Source of the DNA: Sphingopyxis sp.
Lineage (GTDB): Bacteria; Pseudomonadota; Alphaproteobacteria; Sphingomonadales; Sphingomonadaceae
DNA: 14,551 nt
NCBI GenBank assembly: GCA_012035435.1
Contig: JAAUPH010000026.1
Span: 1-14,551 of the forward strand
Direction: 5' to 3'
This document shows positions 8,138 to 14,551 of this stretch, in pieces; within the stretch, counting starts at the first letter, position 1, and each line of letters opens with the position of its first letter. A model generated the notes under the pieces. It had not been told where the DNA came from. It made no database searches and saw only the letters and a list, made by a program, of their open reading frames with translations. Made by a program: the position numbers and the translations under genes.

Positions 8138-8144
8138 AGTTTTG

Positions 8145-8897
8145 GTGAACCCACCACCGCAAGTCAAATCGGCCCGCCTTTATCAATCGGTCGCCGAACG
8201 CATCGCGCGCTCGATTGCGTCCGGGCAATATAGCAAGGGTGAGCGTCTGCCCGCCGAGCGCGATCTGGCGGCACAATATGATGTCAGCCGACCCACCATT
8301 CGCGAGGCGATCATCGCGCTCGAAATCGACGGACTGGTCGAGGTGCGCGTGGGATCGGGGGTTTATGTTACCGAACGCAAGCCGCGTTCGACGCCCGCAG
8401 TGATGGACATCGGTGCGTTCGAACTGACCGAGGCGCGCCTGCATATCGAGGGCGAAGTTGCGGCGCTGGCCGCGACGCACATTACGCCCGCCGATCTTGA
8501 AGATCTTGAGCGGCTGCTGGCCGAAATGCAGAAGGCCAACCCGAAGGGTGGCGGCGAGCTGGTCGATCAGAAGTTCCACGAAACCATTGCGCGGATCAGC
8601 CGCAACAGCGCGCTGGTGGCAATCGTCGAACAGTTGTGGACGATCCGCAATCGCTCGCCGCAATGCGTGCGGATGTTCGAAAAATCCCGCAACAAGGGCA
8701 ATGTGCCGGTGGTCGATGAGCATAGCGCCATTGTCGATGCGCTGCGGTCGCGCGATCCCAACAAGGCGCGTGCCGCGATGCGCAGCCATTTGAGCCGGGT
8801 GCTCGAATATCTGCTCGACGCGACGGAGGTTGAAGCGATGGAAGAGGCAAAGGCGCGTATGGCGGAACAGCGCTCGCGCTTTGGGCGCCCCGCCTGA
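8145..8897 (+). CDS. GntR/FCD (FadR-subfamily) hexuronate-responsive regulator
   Basis: The 250-residue DNA-binding protein has a winged helix-turn-helix at residues 10-76 ([25 protein letters not shown], ending in the wing [13 protein letters not shown]). The all-helical FCD effector domain covers about 90-225. The FCD metal-site residues D141, H145 (KFHETIA), H193 ([10 protein letters not shown]) and H215 (MRSHL) are all present, so it should bind a carboxylated ligand through a divalent metal, as ExuR and UxuR do. Fructuronate, tagaturonate or a related acid is the likely inducer; that is inference from the neighbours. It faces manD across the operator pair and heads the rightward arm, so it probably represses both arms and itself. 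The reading frame extends upstream to 8025, but this runs through the operators. The gap of 69 bases to uxaC holds no strong terminator, so co-transcription is possible. Confidence 0.88.
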   Translation: MNPPPQVKSARLYQSVAERIARSIASGQYSKGERLPAERDLAAQYDVSRPTIREAIIALEIDGLVEVRVGSGVYVTERKPRSTPAVMDIGAFELTEARLHIEGEVAALAATHITPADLEDLERLLAEMQKANPKGGGELVDQKFHETIARISRNSALVAIVEQLWTIRNRSPQCVRMFEKSRNKGNVPVVDEHSAIVDALRSRDPNKARAAMRSHLSRVLEYLLDATEVEAMEEAKARMAEQRSRFGRPA

Positions 8898-8966
8898 AGC
8901 GCGGCAGGCCCACTTTTCCTCCCCACAAGGTCGCGCTGCGATCAATTATTCAGGATGCCATTTGTC

Positions 8967-10393
8967 ATGGGCAAAACCCTCGCTCTCCACCCTGATCGAT
9001 TATTCTCGCCGGTGCCTGCGGTGCGCGATGTTGCGCGGCGGTTGTATGCCGGGGTGAAGGATTTGCCGATCATCTCGCCGCACGGTCACACCGATCCTTC
9101 GTGGTTCGCGCTCAACGAGGCTTTTGCCAATCCGGCCGCGTTGTTCATCGAGCCGGATCATTATGTGTATCGGATGCTCTATTCGCAGGGCATTTCGCTG
9201 GAGGCGCTCGGCGTCCCTGATCGCGATGGCCAGCGTGCCGATGTCGATCCGCGCGATGCCTGGCAGATCTTTGCGTCCAACTATCATCTGTATCGTGGCA
9301 CGCCGTCGCGCACCTGGCTCGACTGGGTGTTTTCGGTCGTGTTCGGAATGGCCGAACAATTGTCGGCGGAAACCGCGCGGACCTATTATGACGCCATCGA
9401 TGCGGCGTTGAAGCAGGACGCTTTTCGCCCCCGCGCGCTGTTTGATCGTTATAATATCGAGGTGATTGCGACGACCGAATCCCCGCTCGATCCGCTCCAT
9501 CATCACCGCACCATTGCGGCGGCCAACGCGGCGGGCGAATGGGGCGGGCGGGTGATTACCGCCTTTCGCCCCGACCCGGTGCTCGATCCTGACTTTGAGG
9601 GGTTTCACGACAATCTGAGCCAACTGGGCGCAATGACCGGCGAAGATGTGGATAGCTGGGCAGGCTATCTGGCCGCACTGCGCCAGCGCCGCGCCTTTTT
9701 GCGGCGATGGGCGCGACCTCGACCGACCATGGACATCCCACCGCTGCCACCGCCGATTTGCCGCGTGCGGAAGCCGAAGCATTGTTCGCACGTGTTGCGG
9801 CCGGGCCAGTGTCCAGCGCCGATGCCGAGCTGTTCCGCGCGCAGATGTTGACCGAAATGGCTTTGATGAGCCTGGATGATGGGCTGGTCATGCAAATCCA
9901 TCCGGGCAGCCTGCGCAACCACAATGGCCCGATCTTTGCGCGCTATGGCCGCGACAAGGGCGCGGATATTCCGACGCGGACCGATTATGTCCGCGCGCTC
10001 AAGCCGCTCCTCGACCGCGTCGGAAACGAGCCCGATCTGACGATCATCCTCTTCACGCTGGACGAGAGCGTCTATGCCCGCGAACTGGCACCGCTGGCGG
10101 GTCATTATCCGGCGCTGCGGCTAGGGCCGAGCTGGTGGTTCCACGACAGCCCCGAAGGTATGCGCCGGTTCCGCCAGATGACGACCGAAACCGCCGGTTT
10201 CTATAACCTCGTCGGGTTCAATGATGACACACGGGCGTTCCTGTCGATCCCAGCGCGGCATGATGTGGCGCGGCGGATGGACTGCACTTTCCTCGCCGAA
10301 CTTGTCGCTGATCACCGGCTGGACGAGGACGAGGCGGTGGAGCTTGCGGGCGATCTGGCCTATCGGCTGGCCAAAGAGGCCTACAAGCTCTGA
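8967..10393 (+). CDS. uxaC: Uronate isomerase (glucuronate/galacturonate isomerase), one frameshift
   Basis: An amidohydrolase-superfamily isomerase, the cytoplasmic entry step of the pathway. It turns glucuronate to fructuronate and galacturonate to tagaturonate. Family marks: LHPDRLF, the H39-x-H41 metal pair in ISPHGHTDP, TTESPLDPL-HHH, then TDHGHPT, IHPGSLRNHN, SWWFHDSPEGMRRF and NLVGFNDDTRAFLSIPARHD near the end. The frame breaks at the T run 9696-9700. Adding one T gives AFFAAMGATSTDHGHP, the normal family sequence, and about 475 residues (E. coli 470). As written, the first frame would run on to 9851 as nonsense and remove essential C-terminal residues. The start is taken at the ATG at 8967 (MGKTLALHPDRLF), with AGGA eleven bases upstream, rather than the ATG at 8955. 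The stop overlaps the next start by one base. Confidence 0.92.
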
Positions 10394-11820
10394 TGGACCG
10401 GCTCGCGTCTCGCCATCTGGCCGCGCTGCCAGCCGATGTGGAGCAGCCCGGCTATGACCGTGCGGAGGTGGCGACCGGGATCGTCCATCTGGGCATCGGC
10501 GCCTTTCACCGCGCGCATCAGGCAGCCTATTTTAACCAACTGATCGCCATCGGGGACCCTCGCTGGGGTATCGTCGGCGTGTCGATGCGGTCATCGACGG
10601 TCGCTGACCAGCTGAACCCGCAGGATGGGCTGTACACGCTGGTGAACCGCGCGCCGTCGGGCGAGACATTGTCGATCATTGGCGCAGTCAAACAAGTATT
10701 GGTGTGCGGGCAAGATACGTTGGCGATCCTGCGCTTGATCGCCGATCCCGCAGTACAGATCGTTTCGCTGACCGTGACCGAGAAGGGATATTGCCACGAT
10801 CCTGCAACGGGCGAACTGCGCAACGACCATAATGATATTGTCCATGATCTGGCGCTGCCCGGCGATCCGCGCAGTGCAATAGGGTTGCTGGCCGAGGGGC
10901 TGGACGCGCGCCGCGCCGCCGGGGCAGGCCCTTTGACGATCCTGAGCTGCGACAATTTGCCCGACAATGGCAAGCTGCTCGCGGGATTGGTGTTGGACTT
11001 TGCACAGTGCCGCAGCGCGGATCTCGCGGCGTGGATTGCCGACAATGTCAGCTTTCCCTGCACGATGATCGACCGCATTGTCCCGGCGACCAAGGATGCT
11101 GATCGCGATGCGCTCGCGGCACGGCTGGGCGTGCGTGACGAGGCGATGGTGAAGGCCGAACCCTTTACCCAATGGGTGGTCGAGGATCACTTTGCCGGTG
11201 CACGGCCCCCGCTGGACCAGGTTGGCGTCCGGATCGTGGACGATGTTCGCCCGTTCGAGCTGGCCAAATTGCGGATGCTCAACGGCAGCCACAGCTTGAT
11301 CGCCTATACCGGATTGCTGCGCGGGCATGTGACCGTTGATGCTGCGATTGCTGATCCCTTCATCCGGTCGCTGGTCGACCGACTAATGGTCGAGGCGGCG
11401 GCGACCTTGCCCGCGGTGCCGGGGCTTGATCCGGCGGATTATGCCCAGCAGTTGATCGATCGTTTTGCCAACCCCGCGCTAGACCACCGGCTGGCGCAGA
11501 TCGCGATGGACGGGTCACAAAAGCTGCCCCAGCGGTTGATCGGGACGATTGCGGATCAGCTGCGCAACGGGGCACAGGCGGATGCGTCGGCAACGGGGGT
11601 TGCGGCATGGTTGCTGCACCTCAACGGCCCTTTTCTGGACGATCCGCTGGCGACGCCGCTGAGGGAGCTGGCGGACAAAGCGGACGGTGGTGTTGTCGAC
11701 TTGGTGCGGCGCGCTTGCCGCTTTGCGCCGGTATTTGGCGATGTGGGTCGTAATCCAGCCTTTGTCGATCTGCTCTGCCGGTCGGCGGTGCGGCTGAGCC
11801 AGATGGTCGAGCGCGCATGA
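10393..11820 (+). CDS. uxuB: D-mannonate oxidoreductase (fructuronate reductase), mannitol dehydrogenase family
   Basis: The 475-residue cytoplasmic NAD-dependent long-chain dehydrogenase reduces fructuronate to D-mannonate, linking UxaC to ManD. Nucleotide site: IVHLGIGAFHRAHQA (30-44). Family stretches follow in order: SLTVTEKGYC, ILSCDNLPDNG, FPCTMIDRIVPAT, EPFTQWVVED, and the catalytic signature K292-x-R-x-L-N-x-x-H300 in KLRMLNGSHS. The late motif QIAMDGSQKLPQRL is also family-typical. Similarity in order and wording to E. coli UxuB is much closer than to tagaturonate reductase UxaB. However, family members can accept related ketouronates, and no separate UxaB is present to serve the neighbouring uxaA. 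It is coupled to uxaC by TGATG and to uxaA by ATGA. The frame is intact throughout. Confidence 0.92.
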   Translation: MDRLASRHLAALPADVEQPGYDRAEVATGIVHLGIGAFHRAHQAAYFNQLIAIGDPRWGIVGVSMRSSTVADQLNPQDGLYTLVNRAPSGETLSIIGAVKQVLVCGQDTLAILRLIADPAVQIVSLTVTEKGYCHDPATGELRNDHNDIVHDLALPGDPRSAIGLLAEGLDARRAAGAGPLTILSCDNLPDNGKLLAGLVLDFAQCRSADLAAWIADNVSFPCTMIDRIVPATKDADRDALAARLGVRDEAMVKAEPFTQWVVEDHFAGARPPLDQVGVRIVDDVRPFELAKLRMLNGSHSLIAYTGLLRGHVTVDAAIADPFIRSLVDRLMVEAAATLPAVPGLDPADYAQQLIDRFANPALDHRLAQIAMDGSQKLPQRLIGTIADQLRNGAQADASATGVAAWLLHLNGPFLDDPLATPLRELADKADGGVVDLVRRACRFAPVFGDVGRNPAFVDLLCRSAVRLSQMVERA

Positions 11821-13329
11821 CCGCCGCCGCCTTCCTGCGCGCACGGGGCGAGGATAGTGTAGCCACTGCGCTACGCAACCTGACGCCTGCGGACAGACTG
11901 TATGATGATGCCATGGTGTGCGAGGATATCGCCGCCGGGCACAAGGTCGCGCTGCGAGACATTGCCGCAGGTGAGCCGGTGATCAAGCTGGGCCAGATGA
12001 TCGGGCGCGCACGCGCTGCGATTGAGGCGGGCCGCCATGTCCATATCCATAACGTCGATTTTGCGGGCGGCGCGGAGTCTGCCGTGGCGGCGACGCGGAT
12101 CGCCCAACCATCGCCGCGCGCGGCAACTTTTTCGGGCATCCTGCGCTCTGGCGGGCGCGCCGCGACCCGCAACTATATCGGTGTCCTGACCAGCGTGAAT
12201 TGTTCGGCAACGGTGGCCCGCCGGATTGCTGATCATTTCACCGCAGAACGGCTGGCGGACTTTCCCAATGTCGATGGGGTCGCGGCCTTCACGCATAGTT
12301 CGGGTTGCGGCATGGCCAAGGCGGGGCCGGGGATTGACAATCTGCGTCGTACCATCGCGGGCTATGCGCGCCACCCCAACTTTGCAGCCGTGCTGATCAT
12401 CGGGCTGGGGTGCGAGGTGAACCAGATCGCGGCGCTGATCGACGATCAGGGGCTGAACGTTGACGGCGCCCGGCTGATAGACGCTCGACATTCAGGGCGC
12501 GGGCGGCACGCGCGCGGCGATTGATGCCGGGATTGCGGCGGTGGCGGCGGCGCTTCCAACGGCAAATCAAGTGACGCGGGTACCGCTTTCGGCTGCGCAT
12601 CTGACGGTCGGGCTGCAATGCGGGGCGTCCGATGGCTATTCGGCGCTGACCGCCAATCCCGCGCTGGGCCGCGCGGCGGATTTGATCGTGGCGGCAGGCG
12701 GGCGGGTGATCCTGTCCGAAACGCCAGAAATCTTCGGCGCGGAGAATCTGCTTATTGAGCGCGCGCGCGACGAGGACGTTGCCGAAGCGCTGCGCCAGCG
12801 GCTTTTGTGGTGGCAGGAATATGCTGCAAAGAGCGGTGCGGACCTCGACAATAATCCCTCGCCCGGCAATATCGCTGGCGGTATTACCACCATATTGGAA
12901 AAATCGCTCGGTGCGGTTGCCAAGTCGGGGACCAGCCCGCTGAATGCCGTGGTAGATTATGCCGCGCCAGTGACCGCGCCGGGATTTAGTTTCATGGACA
13001 CGCCGGGCTATGATCCCTGCTCGGCGACGGGCCAGATAGCGGGCGGGGCGAATTTGATCGCCTTTACCACCGGGCGCGGATCGGTGTTCGGTTCGGTTCC
13101 GGCACCGACACTCAAGCTCGCGTCGAACAGCGCCATCGCTCAGCGCATGGCCGATGATATCGACATCGACTGCGGACGGCTGATCAGCGGCGAGAAGACA
13201 CTGGAGCAGTTGGGCGAAGAGATTTTCGCCGCGATGCTCGCGCTCGCAAGCGGCCAGCCAAGCCGGTCAGAGGAGCTGGGCATTGGCGACAGCGAATTCG
13301 TTCCCTGGGTTCCGGGAGCGGCGATGTGA
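11817..13329 (+). CDS. uxaA: Altronate dehydratase, one frameshift
   Basis: An iron-dependent dehydratase that turns D-altronate to 2-keto-3-deoxygluconate in the cytoplasm, the last specific step of the galacturonate branch. The N-terminal SAF domain (about 10-82, ending HIHNVDF) is joined to the GD_AH catalytic region. This shows RNYIGVLTSVNCSATVA, FTHSSGCGM, GLGCEVNQI, LQCGASDGYSALTANPALG, SETPEIFGAE, DNNPSPGNIAGGIT-EKSLGAVAKSG and FMDTPGYDP. Cysteines C129, C164 and C199 are candidates for the metal site. The frame breaks near 12479-12481. Dropping one base joins RLI to TLDIQGAGGTRAAIDAG and gives about 503 residues; as written, the first frame stops at 12524. The start ATG overlaps the uxuB stop (ATGA). 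Its end overlaps the next gene by one base (TGATG). Confidence 0.9.
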
Positions 13330-14551
13330 TGCGGTGGTTGGCGATATTGGCGGCGTTGTTCGCCGCGCAGCCGGTCGCGGCCAGTCCGGTGCCCGCAGCG
13401 GAGGTACGACAGGCGCTGGTCGAAGTTGGCGATAGTATCGCGAACAGCGTGCTCGACGATCAGGGGCGCGCGCGCGGTGACTATGACTGGCAGGCCGGGC
13501 GCTGGAACGAGTATGAGGTTGCGTTGGCACGTTGGTCAGGTCGATTGAGGGACTAATGGCGGCCTATGAAGCGACTGGCGAGGCGCGGTTTTTGGCCAAA
13601 GCGCGGCAGGCGGGCGATTATTGGGTTGGTCTGGAAATCCGCAAGGGGCCGCTAAAGGGCATGATCAATGCGGCGCACGGCGACCGGCTAGGGCCGCTGA
13701 TCAACTTTACCACGGTGGGCAATGGCACGCCGGGGCTGTTCCGGCTGAGCCGCGTGACCGGCGATCCGCGCTATGCCGATACCGCGAGCCGGGCGATAGT
13801 TTGGCTGGCGCGCAATATGAAAGTCCCAGGGCATCCGGGGCTTTATTACAACATTATCGATCCGGTGACCGGGGAGGTGTGGACCGATAAGTCGCCACAC
13901 CATGATGTTGCCAAGGCGAGCGTCACCCAAGTGGCGCGACCCAACATCGAAGGATCCCCCTTTCTGGATGCCTGTCTGCACCTTCGGCAGAAATGGCTGT
14001 GCGATGCGCATATGGACCTCGCCCGGCGCACTGCGGCGCGGCAATCGTCCAATGGGCTGTGGATGGAATTTGAGCCGAACAATCCCGAAACCGGGACGGT
14101 CCATCCACGCTTCAACACCTGGAATGCAGAGGCTTTGCTGCGCGCGCATCATGATGCTGCTGATCCCAAGCTGATCGAAGCCATATTGGCGACGGCGCGG
14201 GCCAATGCGCGGATGATGAAGGGCGACGGCAGCTTTGACTATGTCCAGAACCGCGACGGCACCAGCGGGCGGGAATCGCCGACGGGATCTGCAACGGCCT
14301 TTGCCGGGCTGCTGTGGCTGGAGCTGCGCCAATATGGTATCACCGAATTTGACCCGCAGATTCACGCCGCTGCGCGCTGGTTGATCGCCAATCGCTTTGC
14401 CAAGGATCATCCCGATCCCAATGTGCGCGGGCTTGTGCTGGGAACTGCGCGTGAAGCGCGGCGGACAAGGGCCAGCGCGTTACGCTGCTCCGCGATCTGG
14501 GCAGCTCCGTTTGCGGCGCGCTTCTTGCCGCCTATCTTGCGGCTTCCTCGA
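13329..14551 (+). CDS. Secreted alpha/alpha-barrel (six-hairpin-like) protein, frameshifted and cut by the window end
   Basis: The ATG at 13329 follows the uxaA stop (TGATG), with GGGAG at 13314-13318. A Sec signal peptide is visible (MRWLAILAALFAAQPVAAS), so the product should reach the periplasm or beyond. The mature part reads as helical hairpins with W-x-x-YE, WHVGQVIEGLMAAYEATGE, AGDYWVG, VGNGTPGLFRLSRVTGDPRYADTA and HPGLYYNIIDPVTG. This resembles six-hairpin glycosidases and related uronide-active enzymes, but I see no family-defining catalytic motif and do not name one. The frame changes twice between 13521 and 13545 (one extra base each near 13524 and 13543). It probably changes again near 14455, after which another frame reads DKGQRVTLLRDLGSS and continues out of the window. 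Without correction the first frame ends at 13556. Operon position suggests a role in cutting uronic-acid glycans outside the cytoplasm. Confidence 0.6.

Larger units (their letters stand above)
7972..8144. promoter_or_regulatory. Divergent control region between manD and gntR
   Basis: The 173 bases separate the starts of the two divergent arms and contain everything needed to regulate both. They hold two TTGGTC-type operator candidates, a TTGACA box facing manD, ribosome sites for both genes (7979-7983 and 8132-8137), and a perfect 5-base inverted repeat CAGCG-TCATG-CGCTG at 8035-8049. The spacing suggests that a dimeric GntR-family protein binding here could block both arms at once. Confidence 0.75.

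Noticed and set aside
7972..8157. N-terminal extension of ManD to position 8157
   Set aside because: The extra residues cover the operators, promoter and gntR ribosome site, and no family member has them.
8891..8911. GCCTG / CAGGC inverted repeat after gntR as a terminator
   Set aside because: The stem has only five pairs with an eight-base loop and the T run is short and displaced, so it would not be an effective terminator.
8064..8945. Minus-strand open frame of 293 codons opposite gntR
   Set aside because: It has no motifs, lies wholly antisense to a recognisable GntR/FCD protein, and crosses the operator region.
9690..9710. Programmed frameshift in uxaC at the T run
   Set aside because: The run has only five T and lacks a complete X-XXY-YYZ heptamer. 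A single missing T explains the break, and the pattern recurs in unrelated genes nearby.
13532..13544. TTGGTCAGG sequence resembling operator candidate 2
   Set aside because: It lies inside coding sequence (the HVGQV stretch of the last gene), lacks the second half-site and falls in the frameshifted zone, so it is probably chance.

Overview
The window looks like a piece of a sphingomonad (alphaproteobacterial, Sphingomonadaceae-like) chromosome dedicated to hexuronate and uronide use. The reasons are the high-GC coding sequence, rare starts (TTG, GTG), and a D-mannonate dehydratase that matches what I remember of the Novosphingobium aromaticivorans enzyme in length (402 residues) and in the numbering of every active-site residue. 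The organism assignment is inference from memory, not from a search.

Layout. Positions 1-184 are about 43% GC and carry no convincing gene. Positions 185-370 are an isolated minus-strand scrap of a GT4 glycosyltransferase, fused head-on to a GH28 family gene (plus strand) that has lost its 5' end. This left edge looks chimeric or rearranged. From 7971 leftward runs a tightly coupled operon: manD, kdgK, a GH2 beta-glucuronidase, a GPH-type sugar/uronide symporter, and a Tat-exported enolase-superfamily enzyme that ends tail-to-tail against the GH28 gene. From 8145 rightward runs a GntR/FCD regulator, then uxaC, uxuB, uxaA and an incomplete secreted protein of alpha/alpha-barrel character that leaves the window. 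All junctions except gntR/uxaC overlap by 1-4 bases (ATGA, GTGA or TGATG).

How it works together. Glucuronides freed outside are probably imported intact by the symporter. The cytoplasmic GH2 enzyme releases glucuronate, and UxaC gives fructuronate. UxuB then gives D-mannonate, ManD gives 2-keto-3-deoxygluconate (KDG), and KdgK phosphorylates KDG to KDPG. UxaA serves the parallel galacturonate branch (altronate to KDG), but no separate tagaturonate reductase and no KDPG aldolase lie here. The two arms share a 173-base divergent control region with two TTGGTC-type half-palindromes. One of these overlaps a TTGACA -35 box facing manD, so the adjacent GntR protein is the natural repressor.

Quality warning. 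Single-base frameshifts interrupt the symporter (near 3377-3385), uxaC (9696-9700), uxaA (near 12479-12481) and the last gene (near 13524, 13543 and 14455). In each case a one-base correction restores family-typical sequence. Sequence error is therefore more likely than true gene decay, but it cannot be excluded from the sequence alone.
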